A DNA stretch of 64,000 nucleotides, taken from positions 2,542,001 through 2,606,000 of the forward strand of contig NZ_CP124614.1 of NCBI RefSeq assembly GCF_029958905.1. The letters are read 5' to 3'. Below the pieces are notes generated by a model. That model was given only the letters and a program-made list of their open reading frames with translations. It had not been told where the DNA came from and searched no databases. Position 1 is the stretch's first letter; each line of letters begins with the position of its first letter. Made by a program: the position numbers and the translations under genes. The stretch is from Vibrio sp. YMD68 (GTDB taxonomy: Bacteria > Pseudomonadota > Gammaproteobacteria > Enterobacterales > Vibrionaceae). Below are positions 10,052-18,592 of the stretch, piece after piece.

Positions 10052-11761
10052 AATTAGATCTTTATAAGCAATCGTTTTGCCCTGCGGTTTCTCATTTTTC
10101 AGCTTCATTTTCGGAGAACCCGGTTGAGACAACCAGTAATCAGGATCTTTCTTCGGATTCAGTTTCGGCCCACATTCACCTTGAACACCACTGCGCTCAA
10201 GACGCTGCATCACTTTGTCCTGCGCTTGTGCTAATCCATCCAATGCCTCTTGTGGTGTTTTTTCGCCACTCGCCGCTTCAGAAACGTGTTGCCACCACAG
10301 CTGAGCAAGCTTCGGATAATCAGGGACGTTCGTTCCTGTTGGTGTCCACTGCTTACGTGCATCACTGCGGTAGAATTCAACCAAACCACCCAGTTGAAGC
10401 GCGGCATCGGTCATTGCTTGAGAGTTGATATCCGACTCACGAATCGGCGTTAGACCAACCAGTGTTTTCTTAAGACTGACGGATTTTGAGACCACAAATT
10501 GTGCGTATAACCACGCCGCTTGGCGTCTATCCAAAGGCGTACTGTTTAGGAATGTCCATGCACCCGCATCTTGATAGCCGAGTTTCATGCCCTCTTCCCA
10601 GTAAGGTCCGCGTGGAGAAGGTGCCATGCGCCATTTTGGCGAACCGTCTTCATTCACAACAGGCAATCCAGGTTTGGTCATATCAGCAGTAAAGGCGGTA
10701 TACCAAAAGATTTGCTGCGCAATAGAACCTTGTGCAGGTACTGGCCCTGCTTCACCAAACGTCATACCTTGTGCTTCAGGTGGCGCGTATTTTTTCAGCC
10801 AATCGACATACTTGGTTGTTGCGTAAACCGCAGCTGGGCCATTGGTTGCACCGCCACGAGCCACATCGGAACCGACAGGGCTACACCCTTCAATACGAAT
10901 GCCCCATTCATCGACAGGAAGCCCGTTTGGAATGCCTTTATCGCCCGCGCCAGCCATTGAGAACCATGAATCGGTAAAACGCCAGCCCAGTGATGGATCT
11001 TTCTTACCGTAATCCATGTGACCATAGATACGCTCACCATCGATCATTTTCACTTTGTCAGTAAAGAACTCAGCAATGTCTTCATAAGCAGACCAGTTTA
11101 GTGGCACACCCAACTCATAGCCGTACATTTCTTTAAATTGTGCCTTGAGATCATCACGCTCAAACCAATCCGCACGGAACCAGTATAAGTTGGCAAACTG
11201 TTGATCTGGAAGCTGGTAGATCTTACCGTCAGGGCCAGTCGTAAAGTCTAACCCAATAAAATCAGGTAAATCTAAGTACGGGTTGGTGACGCTTTTTCCT
11301 TCACCGGCGATAAAGTCTGAAATAGGCACAACTTTTCCGTAACGGACATGCGTACCAATCAGGTCGGAATCGTTAACATAACCATCATAGATATTACGCC
11401 CAGTCTGCATTTGCGTTTGCAGTTTTTCGACCACATCCCCTTCTTGAATCAAGTCATGATTGACTTTGATCCCAGTAATTTCATAGAAAGCCTTCGCGAG
11501 CACTTTGGCTTCATATTCGTGGGTCGTGAGGGTCTCAGACGCCACGTTAATTTCCATGCCTTTAAACGGTTTCGCTGCATCAATGAACCACTGCATCTCT
11601 TTCTCTTGTTCACTGGTGGTCATCGTTGAAGGTGTAAACTCTTCGTTCAACCACTTACTGGCTGCCGCCATATCAGCGTAAGCATTTGGAACAAGTGCAG
11701 CAAAAGCGATAGAAAGCGCCATGCAGCGAGAGAGATAAGACTTTTTGATATCCATTTTCAT
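10040..11761 (-). CDS. glpV: Glycerol ABC transporter, periplasmic substrate-binding protein
   Basis: This is a large extracellular solute-binding protein of 573 residues, of the size and type of GlpV from the Rhizobium glycerol importer. It has a signal peptide with a hydrophobic core at about residues 14-25 and likely cleavage after NAYA. It would bind glycerol in the periplasm and deliver it to GlpP/GlpQ. The start ATG at 11761 has GGAG upstream; an ATG two codons later is also possible. It is the last gene of glpSTPQUV, separated from glpU by a 142-bp gap with a long hairpin. The function rests on family and operon order, which match glpSTPQUV of Rhizobium leguminosarum; the substrate is inferred, not shown. 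Confidence 0.85.
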   Translation of the reverse strand: MKMDIKKSYLSRCMALSIAFAALVPNAYADMAAASKWLNEEFTPSTMTTSEQEKEMQWFIDAAKPFKGMEINVASETLTTHEYEAKVLAKAFYEITGIKVNHDLIQEGDVVEKLQTQMQTGRNIYDGYVNDSDLIGTHVRYGKVVPISDFIAGEGKSVTNPYLDLPDFIGLDFTTGPDGKIYQLPDQQFANLYWFRADWFERDDLKAQFKEMYGYELGVPLNWSAYEDIAEFFTDKVKMIDGERIYGHMDYGKKDPSLGWRFTDSWFSMAGAGDKGIPNGLPVDEWGIRIEGCSPVGSDVARGGATNGPAAVYATTKYVDWLKKYAPPEAQGMTFGEAGPVPAQGSIAQQIFWYTAFTADMTKPGLPVVNEDGSPKWRMAPSPRGPYWEEGMKLGYQDAGAWTFLNSTPLDRRQAAWLYAQFVVSKSVSLKKTLVGLTPIRESDINSQAMTDAALQLGGLVEFYRSDARKQWTPTGTNVPDYPKLAQLWWQHVSEAASGEKTPQEALDGLAQAQDKVMQRLERSGVQGECGPKLNPKKDPDYWLSQPGSPKMKLKNEKPQGKTIAYKDLIAKS

Positions 11762-11830
11762 TATTATATAACTCCAATTATGAGTATTCGTGTTTCACGT
11801 TATTTGTTGCGCTGTTACATCACTGACGGT

Positions 11831-11870
11831 CTTTTTCACATCGACTGACTGTTTGGTCTTCGTGAAAAAG
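11831..11870 (-). other. Hairpin in the glpU-glpV intergenic region
   Basis: Arms CTTTTTCAC (11831-11839) and GTGAAAAAG (11862-11870) pair perfectly, and pairing continues outward with a one-base bulge (GACGGT against ACCGGC). The spacer is 22 nt. On the transcript it lies just before the binding-protein gene, where a processing or mRNA-stabilising hairpin could raise GlpV over the membrane subunits. That role is inferred. Confidence 0.55.
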
Positions 11871-11903
11871 TACCGGCAAAAACGCACCCTCAGTTCGTTG
11901 TAT

Positions 11904-12176
11904 TTATCCCCATTTCAAAACGGTACCAAGCCAAATTACGCTAAGAGTAAAAGGCACCCAGATAGAGAGTTCCGAGAGTCCAATAAATCCAAGATGGACA
12001 AATGCAGAGCTCAGTAACCCAATAAATAATCGATCACCACGAGTGGTCGTAATCGGTAAAAATCCTTTTCGTTCTATGCAAGGTGTTGTGATTTCATAAA
12101 TCGTCATCGTTAATAAAATCAAACCAATTCCAAGAAAGAACAGTGCTGAAGGTGTGGTCCACGCCATCCAAGCCAT
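11904..12176 (-). CDS. glpU: Small membrane protein of the glycerol ABC operon (DUF2160 type)
   Basis: This 90-residue protein has three hydrophobic stretches at about residues 12-28, 52-68 and 72-88. It begins MAWMAWTTPSALFFLGIG, typical of the small DUF2160 membrane protein found in Rhizobium-type glycerol transport operons (GlpU). It starts 12 bp after the glpQ stop codon, within the operon. Its biochemical role is not established; an accessory role in the membrane complex is inferred from constant linkage to the transporter genes. Confidence 0.75.
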   Translation of the reverse strand: MAWMAWTTPSALFFLGIGLILLTMTIYEITTPCIERKGFLPITTTRGDRLFIGLLSSAFVHLGFIGLSELSIWVPFTLSVIWLGTVLKWG

Positions 12177-12188
12177 TTTGCTTACTCC

Positions 12189-13013
12189 TTATACTCGACC
12201 CAATGCGAAACCTTTCGCGACATGATTCCTAACAAACCAAACCACCAATATGCCCGGTAGAATCGTTAATACGCCTGCTGCTGCCAATACGCCCCAATCA
12301 ATCCCCGACGCACTGACGGTTCGGGTCATCACCGCGGATATGGGTTTTGCATCCACGGAAGTTAGCGTCCGAGCAAGCAGCAGTTCGACCCAGCTGAACA
12401 TGAAACAGAAGAAAGCCGACACGCCGATACCAGAGCGGATCATTGGTAAGAAAATCTTCAAGAAAAATTTAGGGAAGCTGTAGCCATCGATGTAAGCCGT
12501 CTCGTCAATTTCACGAGGCACACCCGACATAAAGCCCTCCAAAATCCACACCGCAAGTGGCACGTTGAAAAGACAGTGCGCAAGGGCAACGGCAATGTGG
12601 GTATCAAACAGACCAACCGAAGAGTAGAGCTGAAAGAAAGGCAATAGGAACACGGCAGGCGGCGCCATTCGATTGGTGAGTAACCAAAAGAACAAGTGCT
12701 TATCACCCACAAACTTATAGCGAGAAAAGGCATACGCAGCAGGCAATGAAACCGTTAGCGTGATCACCATGTTCATGACTACGTAGGTAATGGAGTTCAC
12801 ATAACCCATATACCAACTGGAATCTGAAAAAATGGTGGCGTAGTTCTGGAACGTCCAATTTTCAGGGAAAAAACTCAGCCCTCCCAGGATCTCTTGGTTC
12901 TCCTTAAATGACATGTTCAATAGCCAGTAGATAGGCAACATCAGGCAAATAATATAGAGCGCCAAACCGACTATTTGTGTGTAACGGGTGTATTTAGATT
13001 TCGTCATCGACAT
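12189..13013 (-). CDS. glpQ: Glycerol ABC transporter permease GlpQ
   Basis: This is a 274-residue MalG-type inner-membrane permease with about six membrane segments. The coupling-helix region reads EIDETAYIDGYSFPKFFLKIFLPMIRSG, the EAA loop that contacts the ATPases. The start ATG (13013) follows AAGGA at good spacing. It sits 10 bp after glpP. The name follows the Rhizobium operon and must not be confused with the E. coli periplasmic phosphodiesterase GlpQ. With GlpP it would form the glycerol channel; substrate assignment comes from operon order. Confidence 0.85.
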   Translation of the reverse strand: MSMTKSKYTRYTQIVGLALYIICLMLPIYWLLNMSFKENQEILGGLSFFPENWTFQNYATIFSDSSWYMGYVNSITYVVMNMVITLTVSLPAAYAFSRYKFVGDKHLFFWLLTNRMAPPAVFLLPFFQLYSSVGLFDTHIAVALAHCLFNVPLAVWILEGFMSGVPREIDETAYIDGYSFPKFFLKIFLPMIRSGIGVSAFFCFMFSWVELLLARTLTSVDAKPISAVMTRTVSASGIDWGVLAAAGVLTILPGILVVWFVRNHVAKGFALGRV

Positions 13014-13023
13014 GATAATTTCC

Positions 13024-13887
13024 TTATTTATTCTCGCCGTGTGTCATTGCGGTATAGAACACCCAGCTCACCAACAAAATAATGAGGAAGTAGATGATCG
13101 AGAATGCAGCAGCTGGGCCAATATCAAACTGACCGATCGCCATCTGAGTTAGGGTTTGGCTTAAAAATGTGGTTGAGTTACCCGGCCCACCACCGGTTAA
13201 TACAAACGGTTCGGTATAGATCATGAAGCTGTCCATAAAGCGAATCAGCACGCCTATCAGCAGGACGCTTTTCAGCTTTGGCAACTGAATGTAACGGATA
13301 ATGGACCAGGTTGAAGCGCGGTCGATATTCGCTGCTTGGTAGTACGCATCAGGGATAGCGCGAAGACCTGAATAAGACAACAGCGCAATGAGCGACGTCC
13401 AGTGCCACACATCCATGAGAATCACGGTGAGCCATGCATCCAAAGGATCGCCTGCGTAGTTATAGTCGATCCCTATGCTGTTGAGCGCCCAACCAAATAG
13501 CCCAATATCTTCGCGACCAAAGATCTGCCAGATAGTCCCGACCACGTTCAGAGGAATCAGCAAGGGAACCGCCAGAATAATCAAGCAGAACACCGACCAC
13601 CTTCCTTTTGTCGGCATAGTCAGGGCGACGATAATGCCAAGGGGCACCTCAATCATTAATATCGTAAAAGTGAACCCAAACTGTCGTAAAAGCGCACTGT
13701 GCAGACGCTCGTCGTTGAGCGTATCTCGATACCACTCGGTGCCAACAAAGTAGGCCGAATTAGCATCAAAAATATCTTGTAGAGAGTAATTCACTACCGT
13801 CATCAGCGGCACAATGGCACTGAATGCCACTAGAGCGAAAACCGGTAAAACTAAAAACCACGCTTTATTATTCGTGACTTTGTTCAT
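13024..13887 (-). CDS. glpP: Glycerol ABC transporter permease GlpP
   Basis: This is a 287-residue MalF-type inner-membrane permease. The EAA coupling loop reads AIPDAYYQAANIDRASTWSIIR, followed by a typical terminal segment (PFVLTGGGPGNSTTFLSQ). It overlaps the end of glpT by 4 bp (ATGA), which indicates translational coupling. It is the partner of GlpQ in the same operon. Confidence 0.85.
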   Translation of the reverse strand: MNKVTNNKAWFLVLPVFALVAFSAIVPLMTVVNYSLQDIFDANSAYFVGTEWYRDTLNDERLHSALLRQFGFTFTILMIEVPLGIIVALTMPTKGRWSVFCLIILAVPLLIPLNVVGTIWQIFGREDIGLFGWALNSIGIDYNYAGDPLDAWLTVILMDVWHWTSLIALLSYSGLRAIPDAYYQAANIDRASTWSIIRYIQLPKLKSVLLIGVLIRFMDSFMIYTEPFVLTGGGPGNSTTFLSQTLTQMAIGQFDIGPAAAFSIIYFLIILLVSWVFYTAMTHGENK

Positions 13888-14987
13888 GCCACATCCCCCA
13901 CATTGACCAGAAACTCATCGACATACAGCATCGTCCATTGCTCTGGAATGCTAATAAAGGCTTCGTCTTTGGGAACAACCTGATCTTCTTGTAGGCGCGC
14001 TTTAATTTCATGCTGCCCCAATTTCAGCGTAACAATCTTGTAGGTACCCAAATCTTCCACATGCAGTACTTTGCACCGCAGTGCCGTGTCGTTGGCTTTT
14101 TCCCAGATGTGAACAAATTCTGGGCGAATGCCTATCTTGATGTTGCTACTGCTCGTTTGAGCGATAGCGTGTCGATAGGCCTCAGATAACGGGATCTCAA
14201 CATCATCAAAACGAACGCCTGTTTCTGTTGGGGTGACCTCCATTAGGTTCATGCCGGGGCTGCCAATAAAGTAACCAACGAAAGTATGATTCGGGCGTTC
14301 AAACAGTTCTCTTGGTGTACCAAATTGAACAATTTGGCCGTTGTACATGACCGCAATTTCATCCGCAAAAGTGGATGCTTCAAGCTGATCATGGGTGACA
14401 TAAATCATGGTGATATTGAACTGTTGATGTATCTGCTTGAGCTTTCTGCGCAGTTTCCATTTCAGTTGTGGATCGATAACCGTCAACGGCTCATCAAACA
14501 ATATCGCCGATACGTCATCTCGCACTAAACCACGCCCCATAGAGACTTTTTGTTTTTCATCAGCGGTGAGGTGTTGCGCCTTTTTAGCGAGCACATTGGT
14601 GAGCTCTAAAATCTCTGCTATTTCCGTCACCTTTGAGTGCACTTTGGTCTTATGAATGTTCATATTACGAAGTGGAAAAGCCAAATTGTCATACACCGTC
14701 ATGGTGTCGTAGATAACTGGGAACTGGAAAACCTGAGCGATGTTGCGATCCTGTGGGCGCAGATCATTCACTTTCAACTCATCAAACAAGACTTCGCCTT
14801 GTGACGGACTCATGAGCCCAGAAATGATGTTTAACAGTGTTGATTTTCCGCAACCTGACGGGCCAAGCAGAGCGTAGGCTCCACCTTGTTTCCAAACATG
14901 ATTCATCTCTTTAATGGCGTAAATCGAGGAATCTGTCGGTTTTTTATCGTAGGTATGAGCCAATGAATTGAGTGTAATTTGAACCAT
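13884..14987 (-). CDS. glpT: Glycerol ABC transporter ATPase GlpT (normal P-loop, degenerate signature)
   Basis: This is a MalK-type ATPase of 367 residues: a nucleotide-binding domain to about residue 235, then a C-terminal OB-fold-like region. Visible motifs are Walker [10 protein letters not shown] (42-50, lysine 48), Q-loop Q88, Walker B ILFDE (162-166) and switch histidine H199. The ABC signature is abnormal: where LSGGQ is expected the protein has LTADE (140-144). The partner GlpS has the opposite pattern. The start is the ATG at 14987, five bases after the glpS stop. The name follows the Rhizobium operon, not the E. coli antiporter GlpT. Confidence 0.87.
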   Translation of the reverse strand: MVQITLNSLAHTYDKKPTDSSIYAIKEMNHVWKQGGAYALLGPSGCGKSTLLNIISGLMSPSQGEVLFDELKVNDLRPQDRNIAQVFQFPVIYDTMTVYDNLAFPLRNMNIHKTKVHSKVTEIAEILELTNVLAKKAQHLTADEKQKVSMGRGLVRDDVSAILFDEPLTVIDPQLKWKLRRKLKQIHQQFNITMIYVTHDQLEASTFADEIAVMYNGQIVQFGTPRELFERPNHTFVGYFIGSPGMNLMEVTPTETGVRFDDVEIPLSEAYRHAIAQTSSSNIKIGIRPEFVHIWEKANDTALRCKVLHVEDLGTYKIVTLKLGQHEIKARLQEDQVVPKDEAFISIPEQWTMLYVDEFLVNVGDVA

Positions 14988-14992
14988 CTCGA

Positions 14993-16081
14993 TTATCCTC
15001 TTACATCATGAGTTGGGGAGTGGATGAGCTGCTCATCCATCCCAAACACATAGAATTTATGGATGGGTATATAGATTTTGATGCTTTCATCGACGTCATA
15101 ACTGTGAACACCCGGTAAGTGCAGAACCAAATCAAGAAGATCGTTTCGAACATGCAAAAAGGTTTCTGAGCCGCTGATCTCCGCCACTTCCACCTGAACC
15201 GTTAATTCAACATCATCATCGTTCTTTGGCAGCAAACTGAGATGGCTAGGACGAATCCCAAAAAGGTGCTCGCCTTTATCTAACTTGCTCAAGGACTGGT
15301 TAAGTGGAAAATGAGAGGTTTTATCAAAGGTCACTTCGTTGTCGGTGATCTCACCATTGATCAGGTTGATCGGTGGTTCGCTGAACAAAATTGCCGAGTC
15401 TACGTTGTCTGGTTTGTGGTACACCGAAGGCGTTAAACCGGATTGAATCACTCGCCCTTCGTGCAATATTGTGGTCGTTCCTCCAAGTGCTAGCGCCTCA
15501 TTGGGTTCCGTCGTCGCGTAAATGGCAATGGTGTGTCTTGCTTGAAATAACTCACGCATCTCTTGTCGTAGCTCTTCCCTCAATTTGTAGTCAAGGTTAA
15601 CTAATGGCTCATCAAATAGAATGATTTCAGCGTCTTTTACTAAGGCTCTCGCCATTGCCGTTCGCTGTTGCTGACCGCCTGATAACTCTAAGGGATGCTT
15701 ATGGAGATGCTCTGTGATTTGCAACATGGCTGCGGTGGCATGAACGCGCTCTTTAATATCACTTTCGGCCATTTTGGCCAGACGTAACGGGGATGCGACA
15801 TTTTCAAACACCGTCAAGTTCGGGTAATTAATGAATTGCTGATACACCATTGAGATGTTTCGTTCACGGACAGACACGCCAGTGACATCAACACCGTTTA
15901 CCCAAATACTCCCTGATGTTGGGCGATCCAACCCGGCGATAAGCCTCATTAATGAGGTCTTCCCTGCCAGTGTTCGCCCGAGCAATACATTAAATGAGCC
16001 CGGTTCGAAGGTCAGGCTCACATCTGAAATATGCGCCTCTCCATCCACCAGTTTGTTCACTTGATCCAATCTTAATGACAC
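14993..16081 (-). CDS. glpS: Glycerol ABC transporter ATPase GlpS (degenerate P-loop, normal signature)
   Basis: This is the first gene of the importer operon, a MalK-type ATPase of 362 residues. The signature LSGGQ (133-137), Walker B IILFDE (153-158) and Q-loop Q81 are normal. The P-loop reads GRTLAGKTS (35-43), which departs from GxxGxGKS, and the switch histidine is replaced by threonine at T191 (IYATTEP against the usual VTHD). So the canonical ATP site of the pair must combine GlpT's P-loop with the GlpS signature. The start is GTG at 16081, supported by AAGGAG eight bases upstream. A sigma-54 promoter lies about 50 bp upstream. Confidence 0.87.
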   Translation of the reverse strand: MSLRLDQVNKLVDGEAHISDVSLTFEPGSFNVLLGRTLAGKTSLMRLIAGLDRPTSGSIWVNGVDVTGVSVRERNISMVYQQFINYPNLTVFENVASPLRLAKMAESDIKERVHATAAMLQITEHLHKHPLELSGGQQQRTAMARALVKDAEIILFDEPLVNLDYKLREELRQEMRELFQARHTIAIYATTEPNEALALGGTTTILHEGRVIQSGLTPSVYHKPDNVDSAILFSEPPINLINGEITDNEVTFDKTSHFPLNQSLSKLDKGEHLFGIRPSHLSLLPKNDDDVELTVQVEVAEISGSETFLHVRNDLLDLVLHLPGVHSYDVDESIKIYIPIHKFYVFGMDEQLIHSPTHDVRG

Positions 16082-16130
16082 TTAACACTCCTTGAGCTCT
16101 GAACAAAATCACTTTCGATATTGTTCGATA

Positions 16131-16147
16131 TTGCTAGAGTCATGCCA
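16131..16147 (-). promoter_or_regulatory. Sigma-54 (-24/-12) promoter for glpSTPQUV
   Basis: The minus strand reads TGGCATG, four bases, then TAGCA. The GG and GC dinucleotides have the exact spacing of the consensus TGGCACG-N4-TTGC. It lies about 50 bp before the glpS GTG, and the divergent neighbour is a sigma-54 activator. Confidence 0.75.
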
Positions 16148-16274
16148 AAATATCATTCTATTAACAATTTATTTACACACCAAGCTCACAGCCCTTTATT
16201 TATATAGAGTTCATTAAAAATGATTGATAAGAAAGCGCTTTAATTCTAATTGGGCATGTGAGATCTAAGTAACA

Positions 16275-16348
16275 TTTGTTAACAAAATGTGTTCAGGTGG
16301 AAATGATTGGTGATATGTTGACTGAACACTTTATGAACGTTTGTGTTC
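16275..16348. promoter_or_regulatory. Inverted repeats, candidate activator-binding region
   Basis: Between the -24/-12 promoter and the regulator gene lie a 12-bp palindrome TTTGTTAACAAA (16275-16286), an inverted repeat GTGTTCAG (16289-16296) / CTGAACAC (16322-16329), and GAAC-N6-GTTC (16335-16348). The GTGTTC hexamer occurs three times counting both strands. The position, 130-210 bp upstream of the promoter, fits enhancer sites for a sigma-54 activator. A further 10-bp palindrome AAAGCGCTTT is at 16232-16241. Binding is inferred. Confidence 0.45.
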
Positions 16349-16418
16349 CAATACGAACAATTAGAATAAATACTTAATTTTTCTTTAAACATAGAATCAG
16401 AGCTGAGCTAATTTTAAG

Positions 16419-18443
16419 ATGGACGATAAACATCAATCAATCATTGAACAGTCTTGGCAGCGCTGCCGTCAATCCGGACTATCACACAGCAGCACGCCCA
16501 CCGTTGAGTTAGAAACCGGCTATCTATTCAACCAAGCGTTAGATGAACATTCAGGGCTCATTAAAACCACACATCATAAAGTTCTGCCTTTCTATGACAG
16601 TTTGCTGGCTAACAGCAATTGCTTGATTACCTTAACGGACACTAACGGATTGGTTTTAAAAAATTGGGGAGAGCAACGGTTTTTCTCGAAGCATCAACCA
16701 GATGTGTTTCAAAATGGTGCACATTGGCGCGAGAGTTTGATCGGAACCAACGCCATTGGAACGGCTCTAGAAACCGGGTCAATTGTTCAAGTCTTTCGTG
16801 ATGAACACTTTTTAACGTCGAACAGATTCATGATGGGATCCGCTGCCCCATTATTTGATTCAGAGAGAAAAATGGCCGGCGTCTTATCCATATCAAGCGA
16901 CGCTTACATGCCCACCTCTCACACACTTGGTATGGTCAAGTTGATGTCTCAAGCTATCGAAAATCAACTTATTGCTTCACAATTTCAAGATGATCAGTAC
17001 CTGCTCTGGTTCAATACCTCCCCAGAAAATATTGACAGTCAGTGGTCATCGTTACTGGTGTTTAATGAAGATGGCGTCATTATTTCCGCCAATCGCCGAG
17101 CGGAAATCACATTGGGCCAAGGGTTAGCACTGCAACGCCTTGATCAACTCTTTGATATTAAGTTGACGCAAGTCCTCTCTCATCCCCATTACAATCCAAT
17201 GTCGTTAGTCAGCCACTCAAAACACAATTTCTTTGCGATTGTGACGCCGCCTAAAATGCCCGTAGGTCGTAAGATTGATTACCGAATCCCGACAAAAAAG
17301 CCATCGAATACCCCTCCAAAAGTTCCTATCGAACTGGAGAAACTCAACATGGGAGATCCTCGACTTGCCAAAGCGATTTCCCAAGCGAGCCGGCTTTTAA
17401 ATACGGATATCCCGATTCTGATTCATGGTGAAACCGGTGTAGGAAAAGAAGTGTTCGTGAATGCACTGCACCTCGCAAGCGATCGTAAACATGCCCCGAT
17501 GATCGCTGTTAATTGCGCTGCGATTCCAGCTGATTTGGTTGAGTCTGAGTTGTTTGGTTATGAAAAAGGGGCATTCACTGGCGCGAACCAAAAAGGCTAC
17601 ATTGGATTGATTAGAAAGGCGGATAAAGGGACTTTGTTTTTAGATGAACTCGGTGATATGCCGATGAATGTACAAGCTCGACTCTTGCGAGTTTTACAAG
17701 AAAGACAAGTGACACCACTAGGCTCAACCACCTCTTACCCTGTCAATTTCAAGTTGGTCTCCGCCACGCACTGTCATTTAAAAAACAATGTAGAACAAGG
17801 CACTTTCCGCCAAGATTTGTACTATCGAGTGACGGGATTGAATATTACCCTTCCTCCCCTACGTGAACGGACAGATAAAGTGGTGCTTATCGAGCACCTT
17901 TTGAGCACGTTCTCTCTCGACGATGAACAGCCTAAACTGAATCAAGAAGTTCTGGAGATGTTTACTTCTCACCCGTGGCCTGGAAACATTCGTCAAATGG
18001 TCAGCGTCATCCAAATAGCACTCGCGATGGCTGGCAATGAAACCGTAACGGCCGACCACCTACCTGACGATTTTCTTTTGGATGCCGAATACCAGTCAAG
18101 GCCTCCTTCAATACTCGCGGTCGATTCAAATGAAACTTATCAGTGTATTCGATCATCAAACACCCACCCAACTGAGGCTAACACTTCAGTTGCTAAAAAT
18201 TCAGTTGCTAAAAGTTCAGTCGCTAAAAATTCAGTAACAGACGCTGTAATAACCGATGATCGAGTAATAGATGCACTAGGAACAAGAAATGAGTTAGTAA
18301 CAGGCGCTTCGACGATGATTGATAACGCGCAATGGTTAAATGTCTACGAACAACATGGCCGCAATGTATCAGCAACAGCAAAGCAACTGAACATCAGCCG
18401 CAACACACTCTATAAGCGCTTAAGGGAACAAGGGCTGCGGTAA
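16419..18443 (+). CDS. Sigma-54-dependent activator, AcoR/DhaR type, likely regulator of glycerol import
   Basis: This is a 674-residue enhancer-binding protein. An N-terminal GAF-like sensor region (about 60-190) is followed by an AAA+ domain with Walker A GETGVGKE (337-344) and the sigma-54 contact loop GAFTGA (384-389). A Fis-type helix-turn-helix closes the C-terminus (SATAKQLNISRNTLYKRLRE). The family regulates acetoin and glycerol/dihydroxyacetone metabolism. It is divergent from glpSTPQUV, which has a -24/-12 promoter, so it is the obvious activator. The linker before the HTH contains three in-frame copies of SVAKN/S (590-604) created by a 15-bp tandem repeat. The inducer is unknown. 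Confidence 0.88.
   Translation: MDDKHQSIIEQSWQRCRQSGLSHSSTPTVELETGYLFNQALDEHSGLIKTTHHKVLPFYDSLLANSNCLITLTDTNGLVLKNWGEQRFFSKHQPDVFQNGAHWRESLIGTNAIGTALETGSIVQVFRDEHFLTSNRFMMGSAAPLFDSERKMAGVLSISSDAYMPTSHTLGMVKLMSQAIENQLIASQFQDDQYLLWFNTSPENIDSQWSSLLVFNEDGVIISANRRAEITLGQGLALQRLDQLFDIKLTQVLSHPHYNPMSLVSHSKHNFFAIVTPPKMPVGRKIDYRIPTKKPSNTPPKVPIELEKLNMGDPRLAKAISQASRLLNTDIPILIHGETGVGKEVFVNALHLASDRKHAPMIAVNCAAIPADLVESELFGYEKGAFTGANQKGYIGLIRKADKGTLFLDELGDMPMNVQARLLRVLQERQVTPLGSTTSYPVNFKLVSATHCHLKNNVEQGTFRQDLYYRVTGLNITLPPLRERTDKVVLIEHLLSTFSLDDEQPKLNQEVLEMFTSHPWPGNIRQMVSVIQIALAMAGNETVTADHLPDDFLLDAEYQSRPPSILAVDSNETYQCIRSSNTHPTEANTSVAKNSVAKSSVAKNSVTDAVITDDRVIDALGTRNELVTGASTMIDNAQWLNVYEQHGRNVSATAKQLNISRNTLYKRLREQGLR
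18186..18230 (+). repeat. 15-bp in-frame tandem repeat in the activator linker
   Basis: Three copies of TCAGTTGCTAAAAAT with single-base differences encode SVAKN, SVAKS, SVAKN between the AAA+ and HTH domains. Confidence 0.85.
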
Positions 18444-18480
18444 GTTCGCTCATGATTGAAATATAGTCAAATCACTATTT

Positions 18481-18522
18481 CGCTTGTCGTATCTCGCTTG
18501 TCGTATCTCGCTTGTCGTATTT
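18481..18522. repeat. 14-bp tandem repeat, 3 copies
   Basis: CGCTTGTCGTATCT is present three times (last copy ends TT), starting 38 bp after the activator stop codon. Confidence 0.85.
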
Positions 18523-18592
18523 CACTTGCAATATGTTCGACTATGCCTAACTATCTTTAATACTCGTTCAGAACAGTTAAACGTATAGGCGT

